This document shows, in pieces, positions 26,016 to 34,502 of a DNA stretch of 64,000 nt (its first letter is position 1; each line of letters opens with the position of its first letter). Position numbers and translations under genes: made by a program. Under the pieces are notes generated by a model. That model was not told where the DNA came from, ran no database searches, and was given only the letters and a program-made list of their open reading frames with translations. The DNA lies in assembly GCF_003991875.1 (NCBI RefSeq), contig NZ_CP031423.1, positions 1,240,001 to 1,304,000 of the forward strand, in the 5' to 3' direction. Origin of the DNA: Microbacterium lemovicicum (GTDB lineage: Bacteria > Actinomycetota > Actinomycetes > Actinomycetales > Microbacteriaceae).

Positions 26016-29000
26016 GTGGCATCCGACTCCTTCGTTCACCTCCATGTCCACAGCGAGTACTCCATGCTCGACGGGGCGGCGCGCATCCAGCCCATGGTCG
26101 CGGAGGCGGTGCGGCTCGAGATGCCGGCCATCGCCGTGACCGACCACGGCAACACGTTCGCGGCCTTCGAGTTCTACCGCGCGGCCACCGCCGCCGGCAT
26201 CAAGCCGATCATCGGCATCGAGGCCTACGTCACGCCCGGAACGCACCGGTCCGACAAGGCGCGCGTCCGCTGGGGCACGCCCGAGCAGTCCGGCGACGAC
26301 GTGTCGGGCTCCGGCGCCTACACGCACATGACCCTCCTCTCCGAGACGACGGAGGGCATGCACAACCTCTTCCGGCTCTCGAGCCGGGCGAGCATGGAGG
26401 GCTACTACTTCAAGCCGCGCATGGACCGCGAGCTGCTGCAGAACTACTCGAGCGGCCTGATCGCCACGACCGGCTGCCCGTCCGGCGAGGTGCAGACCCG
26501 CCTGCGGCTGGGGCAGTACGACGCCGCACGGGCCGCGGCCGCGGAGTTCCAGGACATCTTCGGCAAGGACAACTACTTCGCCGAGATCATGGACCACGGG
26601 CTGAGCATCGAGCGTCGCGTGATGGGCGATCTGCTGCGCATCTCGAAGGACCTCGGCATCCCGCTCGTCGGCACGAACGACCTGCACTACACGCACCAGC
26701 ACGACGCGACCAGCCACGCGGCCCTGCTGTGCGTGCAGTCGGGGTCGACCCTCGACGACCCGAAGCGCTTCAAGTTCGACGGCGACGGCTACTACGTGAA
26801 GTCGGCGGCGGAGATGCGCCAGGTCTTCCGCGACCACCCCGAGGCCTGCGACAACACGCTGCTCATCGCCGAGCGGTGCGAGGTCGAGTTCAACACGAGC
26901 GCCAACTACATGCCGCGCTTCCCGGTGCCCGCCGGGGAGACGGAGGAGTCGTGGTTCATCAGGGAGGTCGAGAAGGGCCTCGAATTCCGCTACCCGGACG
27001 GCATCCCCGCCGAGGTCCGTCGGCAGGCGGAGTACGAATCGGGCGTCATCGCGCAGATGGGCTTCCCCGGCTACTTCCTCGTCGTCGCCGACTTCATCAA
27101 CTGGGCGAAGGACAACGGCATCCGGGTCGGCCCCGGGCGAGGCTCGGGCGCCGGCTCGATGGCCGCGTACGCGATGCGCATCACCGATCTCGACCCGCTG
27201 CAGCACGGACTCATCTTCGAGCGCTTCCTCAATCCGGATCGCGTCTCCATGCCCGACTTCGACGTCGACTTCGACGACCGGCGCCGCGGCGAGGTCATCC
27301 AGTACGTCACCGAGAAGTACGGCGACGAGCGCGTCGCGCAGATCGTCACCTACGGCACGATCAAGGCGAAGCAGGCGCTCAAGGACGCCGGACGCGTGCT
27401 CGGCTTCCCGTTCAGCATGGGGGAGAAGCTCACCAAGGCGATGCCGCCCGCGGTGATGGGCAAGGACATGCCGCTGGAGGGCATGTTCGACAAGGACCAC
27501 CCGCGCTTCAAGGAGGCGTCGGAGTTCCGCGCCCTCATCGAGACCGATCCTGAGGCGAAGACCGTGTTCGACACGGCCGTGGGGCTCGAGAACCTCAAGC
27601 GTCAGTGGGGCGTGCACGCCGCCGGCGTCATCATGTCCAGCGAGCCGCTGATCGACATCATCCCGATCATGCGCCGCGAGCAGGACGGTCAGATCGTCAC
27701 GCAGTTCGACTACCCGTCGTGCGAGTCGCTCGGTCTGATCAAGATGGACTTCCTGGGGCTGCGCAACCTCACGATCATCAACGACGCCCTCGACAACATC
27801 TCCGCCAACCGCGGGCACCCGCTCGTGCTGGAGGAGCTGCCGCTCGACGACCGGGGCGCCTACGACCTGCTCACCCGCGGAGACTCGCTCGGGGTCTTCC
27901 AGCTCGACGGCGGTCCGCTCCGCAGCCTGATGCGCCTCATGCGGCCCGACAACTTCGAAGACATCTCGGCGCTCATCGCGCTGTATCGGCCCGGCCCCAT
28001 GGGCGCGAACTCGCACATCAACTACGCGCTGCGCAAGACCGGCCAGCAGGACATCACGCCCATCCACCCCGAGCTGGGTGAGGCGCTGTCCGACATCCTC
28101 GACACCACCTACGGCCTCATCATCTACCAGGAGCAGGTGATGGCGATCGCGCAGCGCGTCGCCGGGTTCTCCCTCGGTCAGGCCGACATCATGCGTCGCG
28201 CGATGGGCAAGAAGAAGAAGTCCGAGCTCGACAAGCAGTACGCCGGGTTCGAGGGCGGAATGAAGGCCAACGGCTACTCCGAAGCGGCGATCAAGACGCT
28301 GTGGGACATCCTGGTGCCGTTCTCCGACTACGCCTTCAACAAGGCGCACTCCGCGGCCTACGGGCTGATCTCGTACTGGACGGCGTACCTCAAGGCGCAC
28401 TATCCCGCCGAGTACATGGCGGCGCTCCTGACCAGCGTCGGCGATGCGAAGGACAAGCTCGCGGTCTACCTGAACGAGTGCCGGCGCATGGGCATCAGGG
28501 TGCTGCCGCCCGATGTGGGCGAGTCCATCCGCTACTTCGCCGCCGTCGGCGAAGACATCCGCTTCGGCCTCGGCGCGGTACGCAACGTCGGCGCGAACGT
28601 GGTCGACGGCATCGTCGAGGCGCGGCAGAAGACGACGTTCACGTCGTTCCACGACTACCTCGCGAAGGTGCCTGCGCCGGCGGCGAACAAGCGCACCGTC
28701 GAGTCGCTCATCAAGGCGGGTGCGTTCGACTCGTTCGGCGCGACCCGTCGCGCGCTGCTGGAGATCCATGAAGACGCCGCGGAGGCGGCGGTCGACACGA
28801 AGCGCAAGGAGGCGACCGGCGCGATCGGCTTCGACTTCGACAGCCTCTACGACGACATCCAGGAGATCGCGCCCGCGAAGGTGCCCGATCGGCCCGAGTG
28901 GACCAAGAAGGACAAGCTGGCCTTCGAGCGCGAGATGCTGGGCCTGTACGTGTCCGACCACCCGCTGGCCGGGCTCGAGGTGCCGCTCGCCAAGCACGCG

Positions 29001-29534
29001 TCGACCAGCATCCACGATCTCCTGGCCTCCGACGACGTCTCGGACGGCGACCAGGTGACCGTCGCGGGACTGGTGACGAGCGTGCAGCACCGGGTGGCCA
29101 AGCAGAGCGGCAACCCTTACGGCATGATCACCGTCGAGGACTTCGACGGCGAGGTGACCGTCATGTTCATGGGCAAGACCTACACGGAGTTCGCCGGGTC
29201 GCTGCAGGCGGATTCGATCCTCGTCGTGCGCGGCCGGGTCTCCCGCCGCGACGACGGCCTCAACCTGCACGCCGTGTCGGCGTTCTCGCCGGATCTGGGA
29301 GCGATGGATGCCTCGGGGCCGCTCGTGCTGGTGATGCCCGAGCAGCGCGCCACCGAGTCGGTGGTGGGCGAGCTCGCCGAGGTGCTGGCCCGTCACCGCG
29401 GCGATACGGAGGTGACCCTGCGGCTGTTCAAGGGGTCGACCGCGAAGGTGTTCGAGGTTCCGATGCCTGTGCGTGTCACAGCCGATCTCTACGGCGAGCT
29501 CAAGGGCCTGCTCGGCCCGCAGTGCCTCGGCTGA
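26016..29534 (+). CDS. dnaE: DNA polymerase III alpha subunit (replicative, DnaE1)
   Basis: A 1172-residue C-family polymerase, the main chromosomal replicase. The N-terminal PHP domain (FVHLHVHSEYSMLDGA, residues 6-21) is a proofreading exonuclease in actinobacteria. The palm holds GPGRGSGAGSMAAYAM and the catalytic PDFDVDFDDRRRGEVI; the tail has helix-hairpin-helix and OB-fold regions (VTVAGLVTSVQHR). Length and motifs fit DnaE1 rather than the mutagenic DnaE2. It follows the usual order lspA-rluD-dnaE. GTG start, leaderless promoter. Confidence 0.97.
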   Translation: MASDSFVHLHVHSEYSMLDGAARIQPMVAEAVRLEMPAIAVTDHGNTFAAFEFYRAATAAGIKPIIGIEAYVTPGTHRSDKARVRWGTPEQSGDDVSGSGAYTHMTLLSETTEGMHNLFRLSSRASMEGYYFKPRMDRELLQNYSSGLIATTGCPSGEVQTRLRLGQYDAARAAAAEFQDIFGKDNYFAEIMDHGLSIERRVMGDLLRISKDLGIPLVGTNDLHYTHQHDATSHAALLCVQSGSTLDDPKRFKFDGDGYYVKSAAEMRQVFRDHPEACDNTLLIAERCEVEFNTSANYMPRFPVPAGETEESWFIREVEKGLEFRYPDGIPAEVRRQAEYESGVIAQMGFPGYFLVVADFINWAKDNGIRVGPGRGSGAGSMAAYAMRITDLDPLQHGLIFERFLNPDRVSMPDFDVDFDDRRRGEVIQYVTEKYGDERVAQIVTYGTIKAKQALKDAGRVLGFPFSMGEKLTKAMPPAVMGKDMPLEGMFDKDHPRFKEASEFRALIETDPEAKTVFDTAVGLENLKRQWGVHAAGVIMSSEPLIDIIPIMRREQDGQIVTQFDYPSCESLGLIKMDFLGLRNLTIINDALDNISANRGHPLVLEELPLDDRGAYDLLTRGDSLGVFQLDGGPLRSLMRLMRPDNFEDISALIALYRPGPMGANSHINYALRKTGQQDITPIHPELGEALSDILDTTYGLIIYQEQVMAIAQRVAGFSLGQADIMRRAMGKKKKSELDKQYAGFEGGMKANGYSEAAIKTLWDILVPFSDYAFNKAHSAAYGLISYWTAYLKAHYPAEYMAALLTSVGDAKDKLAVYLNECRRMGIRVLPPDVGESIRYFAAVGEDIRFGLGAVRNVGANVVDGIVEARQKTTFTSFHDYLAKVPAPAANKRTVESLIKAGAFDSFGATRRALLEIHEDAAEAAVDTKRKEATGAIGFDFDSLYDDIQEIAPAKVPDRPEWTKKDKLAFEREMLGLYVSDHPLAGLEVPLAKHASTSIHDLLASDDVSDGDQVTVAGLVTSVQHRVAKQSGNPYGMITVEDFDGEVTVMFMGKTYTEFAGSLQADSILVVRGRVSRRDDGLNLHAVSAFSPDLGAMDASGPLVLVMPEQRATESVVGELAEVLARHRGDTEVTLRLFKGSTAKVFEVPMPVRVTADLYGELKGLLGPQCLG

Positions 29535-29561
29535 TCTCATAGATGTCTCATGTCGGCTGGG

Positions 29562-29567
29562 TAATAT
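29562..29567 (+). promoter_or_regulatory. -10 element upstream of the 29.6-kb membrane protein gene
   Basis: TAATAT, the closest match to the sigma-70-type consensus in the window, about 40 nt before GTG 29608. GGAGAGGAAC is the ribosome binding site. Confidence 0.55.
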
Positions 29568-29607
29568 GCCAACGCGAGTCGCGGCGGCGCGACCGGAGAG
29601 GAACACC

Positions 29608-30930
29608 GTGAGCGACCATCAGTGGAACGACGACCAGGCGCAGGCCGAGGCCGACGTGCGGGACGAGGCGGGAACGCCTGTCGACCAGGACCGCACCGGG
29701 GCCGACGGGCACGACGCGGCGGCGACCACGTCCGGGCCGCAGCCGCAGTACGGCGTCGGTCCGTTCTCCATCCGGGAGGTCGCGCTCGCGGGAGTGTGGC
29801 TGGTGGCGTTCGTGGCGTCCTTCTTCCCGCTCTACAGCCGGTCGATCGACGGCGGTTCCGTGTGGGAGAGCGGCATCGACTGGGTGCTGCGGATCGGCGT
29901 GCCGACGGTCGCTGTCTTCCTCATCGTGCTGCGCCGCTTCTCGCCCCAGGGCATCCGCCGGGTCGGCTCGCTGGGCATCGACCAGTTCGCCTCGGTCGCG
30001 TTCTCCGTCGCCTCCGTGCTGTGGCTCGCCTCGATCTGGAACAGCTTCATCGCCCTCGCGGAGAGCGGGGTGTGGATCGGCTCGTGGGTCATCTGGGTCG
30101 AGTTCGTCTTCCTGACCGCCGGTGTGGTGCTGACGGTGATGGCCCCGGTCATCCCCGTGCTGAAGGATGACTTCCGCGACCGCCCCGAGATCCCGGCCCA
30201 CCGCAACGCACGCCCGATCCGCGCGATCACGCCCCGGCCCGCGCCCGCTCCGCGCGAGAAGGCCGCGCCGCCGGTCGCCTCCGTCGCAGACGAGCACGAG
30301 GACGTCGCCTCGCCCGACGACCACACGTCGGTCTTCGACGCGGTGCACGACGGCCGGGATGCCGCTCACGACGCCCCCTACCGGGACGGCGCCCCGTACC
30401 AGGAGGACGCCCCGTACCAGCAGGACGCCCCGTACCAGGACGCAGCTCAGCCCGGCGCCGACGGCACCGGCACGCCGCAGAGCGGATACCAGGTCAGCGG
30501 CTACCCGGAGGCCGGCGCGCAAGAGCGGGGATACGACGACGCCGGCGCACAGGTGCCGGGCTACCAGCGCTCCTCCTCCGTCACGGACGACCAGGAGACC
30601 GGCGCCTACCCGCCGCTCGCCGACGACACCATGCCCGCCCGCGGCGGCGCCGTCGCCGACGCATCCGTGGACGACACCTGGACCCCGCAGCAGCGCCGCG
30701 GCACCTACGAGCCCGCCGAGGCCGAGCCGCAGGCGCCGTCGTACCAGGCGTTCTGGGCACTGTCGCCGGTCGAGCGCGAAGTGCTCGACGAGCGCGGTCT
30801 GCCGATCTTCCGGGTCGGCCCGACCGCGTGGGCCCTCGTCATCGAGGACCGCGGGTCCGTCTTCGTGATCCGTCATGAGGACGGTCGCGTCGGCTACCTG
30901 CACGACGTCAGCGGCGTCACGCGCGGCTGA
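29608..30930 (+). CDS. membrane protein with long disordered tail, function unknown
   Basis: A 440-residue protein I cannot assign to a known function. An acidic N-terminus (~50 residues) precedes four predicted membrane helices (residues ~57-190; VALAGVWLVAFVASFFPLYS, VPTVAVFLIVLRRF, FASVAFSVASVLWLASI, WVEFVFLTAGVVLTVMAPVI). A long low-complexity cytoplasmic tail follows, with repeats of DAPYQ and GY-rich segments, and a small conserved-looking end (EVLDERGLPIFRVGPTAWALVIEDRG). GTG 29608 follows GGAGAGG; the frame is open upstream without conservation. It lies between dnaE and hisD and is transcribed from its own promoter. Confidence 0.78.
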   Translation: MSDHQWNDDQAQAEADVRDEAGTPVDQDRTGADGHDAAATTSGPQPQYGVGPFSIREVALAGVWLVAFVASFFPLYSRSIDGGSVWESGIDWVLRIGVPTVAVFLIVLRRFSPQGIRRVGSLGIDQFASVAFSVASVLWLASIWNSFIALAESGVWIGSWVIWVEFVFLTAGVVLTVMAPVIPVLKDDFRDRPEIPAHRNARPIRAITPRPAPAPREKAAPPVASVADEHEDVASPDDHTSVFDAVHDGRDAAHDAPYRDGAPYQEDAPYQQDAPYQDAAQPGADGTGTPQSGYQVSGYPEAGAQERGYDDAGAQVPGYQRSSSVTDDQETGAYPPLADDTMPARGGAVADASVDDTWTPQQRRGTYEPAEAEPQAPSYQAFWALSPVEREVLDERGLPIFRVGPTAWALVIEDRGSVFVIRHEDGRVGYLHDVSGVTRG

Positions 30931-30984
30931 TCATCGGGCCGGCCGGGTCGCCGTCGCGCGGCTCGGCCGACCGGTCACGGCCGG

Positions 30985-30990
30985 TAGCCT
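30985..30990 (+). promoter_or_regulatory. -10 element of hisD
   Basis: TAGCCT followed by a 6-nt gap (GGAGGG) to ATG 30997. The same bases could serve as a very close Shine-Dalgarno, but the spacing fits a leaderless start. Confidence 0.55.
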
Positions 30991-30996
30991 GGAGGG

Positions 30997-32298
30997 ATGC
31001 TCCGCACCATCGACCTCCGCGGTCGCGACATGACCGCAGCCGAGCTCCTCGCCACCGTCCCGCGCGCCACGGCGGCCCGGGAGGCGGCCGTCACGGCGGC
31101 AGCGGCGATCGTCCACGAGGTCGCCGAGCGCGGCGAGGACGCACTCCGCGACCAGGCCGACCGCTTCGACGGCGTGCGCGACCACGCGATCCGTGTGCCA
31201 GCGGCGCATCTCGAGCAGGCCCTGGCGGGGCTCGATCCGCGGGTGCGCGACGCGCTCGACGAGGCGATCACGCGCGTGCGCACGGCATCGGCGGCGCAGG
31301 TCCCTCCCGAGCGCACCACGGAGCTCGCTCCCGGTGCCCGCGTCGTGCAGCGCTGGCAGCCGGTGCGCCGGGTCGGCGTCTATGTGCCCGGCGGCAAGGC
31401 GGTCTACCCCTCGAGCGTCGTGATGAACGTCGTCCCCGCCCAGGTCGCGGGTGTGTCGGAGGTCGCTCTCGCATCGCCCCCGCAGAGCGACCAGGGCGGC
31501 CGGGTGCACCCGGTGATCCTCGCCGCCGCCCACCTGCTCGGCGTCACCGAGGTCTACGCGATGGGCGGCGCCGGCGCCGTCGGCGCCTTCGCCTACGGAG
31601 TGCCCGCCCTCGACCTCGAGCCGGTCGACATCGTCACCGGCCCCGGCAACAACTTCGTGGCGGCCGCCAAGCGCGCCGTGGCGGGGCTCGTCGGCACCGA
31701 CTCCGAGGCCGGCGCCACCGAGATCCTCATCGTGGCCGACGATTCGGCCGACGCCCGGCTGGTGGCGGCCGACCTCATCAGCCAGGCGGAGCACGACGAG
31801 CAGGCCGCCGCGGTCCTGGTCACCACGAGCGAACGTCTCGCCGGCGACGTCGCGCGGGAGCTCGCCGAGCGCGTACCGCGCACGCGGCACAGCGCGCGCG
31901 TCGACATCGCACTCTCCGGCCCGCAGTCCGCGGTGATCCTCGTCGACGACGTCGCAGCCGCGACGGCCGTGAGCAACGCCTACGCCCCCGAGCACCTCGA
32001 GCTGCACCTCGCCGAGCCTCGCCCCGAGGACTTCGTCCACGCCGGCGCCGTCTTCGTGGGGGAGTCCTCGCCGGTCAGCCTGGGCGACTACCTCGCCGGA
32101 AGCAACCACGTGCTCCCCACCGGCGGGCAGGCCCGCTACGCCGCCGGGCTCTCCGCCAGCACCTTCCTCCGCCCCCAGCAGGTCATCGACTACGACCGCG
32201 CGGCGCTGGCGGAGGTACGAGAGCGGATCGTGGCCCTCGCCGACGCGGAAGCACTGCCCGCGCACGGCGAAGCCGTCCAGGCGCGCTTCGAGGCGTAG
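30997..32298 (+). CDS. hisD: histidinol dehydrogenase
   Basis: A 433-residue zinc enzyme that oxidises L-histidinol to L-histidine in two NAD-dependent steps. Family motifs: RVGVYVPGGKAVYPSSVVMN, AMGGAGAVGAFAYG, VDIVTGPGNNFVAAAKR, DLISQAEHDEQAAAVLV and GSNHVLPTGGQARYAAGLS, which includes metal-binding and catalytic His residues. It stands alone here, without other his genes, between a membrane protein gene and nrdR. Its stop codon forms the start of the nrdR -10. Confidence 0.97.
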   Translation: MLRTIDLRGRDMTAAELLATVPRATAAREAAVTAAAAIVHEVAERGEDALRDQADRFDGVRDHAIRVPAAHLEQALAGLDPRVRDALDEAITRVRTASAAQVPPERTTELAPGARVVQRWQPVRRVGVYVPGGKAVYPSSVVMNVVPAQVAGVSEVALASPPQSDQGGRVHPVILAAAHLLGVTEVYAMGGAGAVGAFAYGVPALDLEPVDIVTGPGNNFVAAAKRAVAGLVGTDSEAGATEILIVADDSADARLVAADLISQAEHDEQAAAVLVTTSERLAGDVARELAERVPRTRHSARVDIALSGPQSAVILVDDVAAATAVSNAYAPEHLELHLAEPRPEDFVHAGAVFVGESSPVSLGDYLAGSNHVLPTGGQARYAAGLSASTFLRPQQVIDYDRAALAEVRERIVALADAEALPAHGEAVQARFEA

Positions 32299-32301
32299 TC
32301 T
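32296..32301 (+). promoter_or_regulatory. -10 element of nrdR built on the hisD stop codon
   Basis: TAGTCT starts with the hisD TAG stop and lies 9 nt before ATG 32311. The gap TTCCCTGCC has no Shine-Dalgarno sequence. Confidence 0.5.
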
Positions 32302-32310
32302 TTCCCTGCC

Positions 32311-32835
32311 ATGCACTGCCCGTTCTGCCGCCATCCGGATTCCCGCGTCATCGATTCCCGTACCAGCGACGACGGGCTCAGCATCCGTCGACGTCGGCAG
32401 TGCCCCGAGTGCGGCGGCCGATTCTCGACCATCGAGACCGCGAGCCTCAACATCATCAAGCGCTCCGGCGTGATCGAGCCCTTCAGCCGTGAGAAGGTCA
32501 TGTCAGGTGTCCGGAAGGCCTGCCAGGGGCGACCCGTGACCGATGCCGACCTCGCCGTGCTCGCGCAGAAGGTGGAGGAGGCCGTCCGGCAGACGGGCGC
32601 GTCGCAGATCGAGACCAACGAGATCGGCCTGGCCATCCTCGGTCCTCTCCGCGAACTCGACGAGGTCGCGTATCTCCGCTTCGCGAGCGTCTATCAGGCG
32701 TTCGATTCGCTGGAGGACTTCGAGAGCGCGATCGGTCAGCTGCGCGCCGACCACCTCGCCGGCGGACCGCGGGCCTCCCGCGCCGACGACGAGGCGCCCG
32801 CCGCCGAGACGTTCGACGCCTCCCCGTCCCGGTAA
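32311..32835 (+). CDS. nrdR: ribonucleotide reductase regulator NrdR
   Basis: A 174-residue repressor of ribonucleotide reductase genes. The N-terminal zinc ribbon uses Cys3, Cys6, Cys31 and Cys34; the ATP-cone (residues ~49-139; [20 protein letters not shown]) senses ATP/dATP. The tail beyond ~residue 150 is disordered and Ala-rich. No NrdR box is apparent near it and no nrd genes are in the window, so its targets lie elsewhere. Its TAA stop begins the pyrD -10. Confidence 0.96.
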   Translation: MHCPFCRHPDSRVIDSRTSDDGLSIRRRRQCPECGGRFSTIETASLNIIKRSGVIEPFSREKVMSGVRKACQGRPVTDADLAVLAQKVEEAVRQTGASQIETNEIGLAILGPLRELDEVAYLRFASVYQAFDSLEDFESAIGQLRADHLAGGPRASRADDEAPAAETFDASPSR

Positions 32836-32838
32836 TCT
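32833..32838 (+). promoter_or_regulatory. -10 element of pyrD built on the nrdR stop codon
   Basis: TAATCT starts with the nrdR TAA stop and is followed by a 7-nt gap (GGCGGGG) to ATG 32846. Confidence 0.55.
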
Positions 32839-32845
32839 GGCGGGG

Positions 32846-33886
32846 ATGTATCCCCTCCTCTTCCGCACCGTCCTCGCGCGCCTCGACCCCGAGACCGCGC
32901 ACCACGCGGCTGTCGTGGTGATCCGCGCGCTCGGGGTGCCGCCGCTGTCATGGATCGCCCGTGCCGTCACCTCACCGGCGCGGTCGCTGCGCACCGAGGC
33001 CCTGGGCCTCGTCTTCGACTCGCCGTTCGGCGTGGCCGCCGGGTTCGACAAGGACGTGACAGCCGTGCGCGGCCTCGACGCGCTGGGCTTCGGCCATGTC
33101 GAGGTGGGCACCATCACCGCCGTGCCACAGGACGGCAACCCGCGCCCTCGTCTGTTCCGCCTCATCCCCGATCGCGCGGTGATCAACAGGATGGGCTTCA
33201 ACAACGGGGGAGCGGAGGCCGCCCACGGCCGCCTCGCCCGTCTGCGACGCCGGCCGCGGCGTGCGATCGTCGGCGTGAACATCGGCAAGAGCCGCGTGGT
33301 GGACGTCGCCGACGCGACTGCGGACTACCTCCGCAGCGCGACGCTGCTCGCGCCGCTCGCGGACTACCTCGTGGTCAACGTCTCCTCCCCGAACACCCCG
33401 GGGCTGCGGGGCCTGCAGGCGGTGCAGACCCTGCGCCCCCTGCTGGAGGCGGTGCGGGATGCCGCGGGGCGGACTCCGCTGCTGGTGAAGATCGCCCCCG
33501 ACCTGCCCGACGACGAGGTGGAGGAGATCTCTCGTCTCGCGGTGGAGGTGGGCCTCGCCGGGCTCGTGGCGACCAACACCACCCTGTCGCGCACCGGTCT
33601 GCGCACCGATGCGTCCGTGGTCGAGGCCGCCGGTGCGGGCGGACTGTCGGGAGCGCCGCTGCGCGCCCGCGCCCTGGAGGTGCTGCGGCTCGTCCGCGGC
33701 GTCGTGCCGGCGGACTTCTGCGTCATCTCTGTCGGCGGTGTCGACACGGCCGACGACGTCCGCGAGCGGCTCGAGGCCGGCGCCGACCTCGTCCAGGGAT
33801 ACACGGCGTTCCTCTACCGCGGCCCGCTGTGGGCGCGACAGATCAACCGCGGCCTGGCCGTCAGGCGGGGCGTCCGCCGCGCCTGA
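32846..33886 (+). CDS. pyrD: dihydroorotate dehydrogenase, quinone-dependent (class 2)
   Basis: A 346-residue flavoprotein that oxidises dihydroorotate to orotate in pyrimidine synthesis and passes electrons to menaquinone. The N-terminal helical extension (residues 1-45) that binds quinone and membrane marks class 2. VAAGFDKD, NRMGFNNGG, NVSSPNTPGLRGLQ (catalytic Ser) and ISVGGVDTADDV are family motifs. The frame is open upstream inside nrdR, but ATG 32846 gives the standard MYPLLFRTVL start. It overlaps the convergent DUF3043 gene by 26 bp. Confidence 0.96.
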   Translation: MYPLLFRTVLARLDPETAHHAAVVVIRALGVPPLSWIARAVTSPARSLRTEALGLVFDSPFGVAAGFDKDVTAVRGLDALGFGHVEVGTITAVPQDGNPRPRLFRLIPDRAVINRMGFNNGGAEAAHGRLARLRRRPRRAIVGVNIGKSRVVDVADATADYLRSATLLAPLADYLVVNVSSPNTPGLRGLQAVQTLRPLLEAVRDAAGRTPLLVKIAPDLPDDEVEEISRLAVEVGLAGLVATNTTLSRTGLRTDASVVEAAGAGGLSGAPLRARALEVLRLVRGVVPADFCVISVGGVDTADDVRERLEAGADLVQGYTAFLYRGPLWARQINRGLAVRRGVRRA

Positions 33887-34463
33887 CCTGCGGCTTCGGC
33901 AGGCGCATGAAGCGCATCTGGATGGTGCGCATCGCGGCGTACCATCCGAGGCCCCGCTCGGTGCGCTCTTCCCCGAACTTCGCCCGCGCGGCGCGCTTGG
34001 CGCGGATCGACGTGATGATCATGTCGCCGATGACGAACAGGATGAAGATCCACAGCACGATGAACGCGTAGTACTGCACAGGCGGGTAGGGGATGAACGT
34101 CGCGACGATCACGAGCACCATCGCCGGCATGACCGCCTCGCCCAGGTGCCAGCCGGAGTCGACCAGATCGCGGATGAACCGGCGCTGCGGACCCTTGTCG
34201 CGCACCGGGAGGAACTTGTCATCGCCGGCTGCCATGCCCAGGCGGGCCTTCTCGCGCTGCGCCGCCATCTCGGAGCGGGCGCGGGCCTTCGCCTCCTTGG
34301 TGTCGGCGACGAGCGGACGACGGCGGGCCGCCTCCTGCTCCGCACGGCTCGGCGTGGCGCGGCCCTTGCCCGATCCGCCGACGGGAACGCCGTTGAGGGC
34401 GGTGCCGTCCGAGGGGGCGTCGCTGGGCGCGGGGGCTGCGGGGGTCTTGGCCACGGTTCTCAT
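33861..34463 (-). CDS. DUF3043 membrane protein
   Basis: A 200-residue actinobacterial protein. The N-terminal half is polar, Lys/Arg/Ala-rich and probably helical (SRAEQEAARRRPLVADTKEA). Two membrane helices lie near residues 114-132 and 136-155 (VMPAMVLVIVATFIPY, YAFIVLWIFILFVIGDMI), followed by a basic tail. Function unknown. ATG 34463 is weakly supported; GTG 34454 is an alternative. Its promoter overlaps that of the divergent M20 peptidase gene, and its 3' end overlaps pyrD. Confidence 0.82.
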   Translation of the reverse strand: MRTVAKTPAAPAPSDAPSDGTALNGVPVGGSGKGRATPSRAEQEAARRRPLVADTKEAKARARSEMAAQREKARLGMAAGDDKFLPVRDKGPQRRFIRDLVDSGWHLGEAVMPAMVLVIVATFIPYPPVQYYAFIVLWIFILFVIGDMIITSIRAKRAARAKFGEERTERGLGWYAAMRTIQMRFMRLPKPQVRRGGRPA

Positions 34464-34489
34464 CCTCGGGAGTGCGGAAGGGGGTCTCC

Positions 34490-34497
34490 TAAGATTA
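34490..34497. promoter_or_regulatory. overlapping divergent -10 elements
   Basis: The 8 bp TAAGATTA contain TAAGAT reading right (34490-34495, 7 nt before ATG 34503 of the M20 gene) and TAATCT reading left (34497-34492, ~28 nt before the DUF3043 start). Polymerase can occupy only one at a time. Confidence 0.55.
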
Positions 34498-34502
34498 CCC
34501 GC

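Noticed and set aside
25893..29606. Very long open frame on the minus strand opposite dnaE (also 8343-11702 and 16699-19239)
   Set aside because: Shadow of high-GC codon bias on the coding strand. The translations are Arg/Asp/His-rich with no domain. Only the last part of the 16699-19239 frame is a real gene (GntR).
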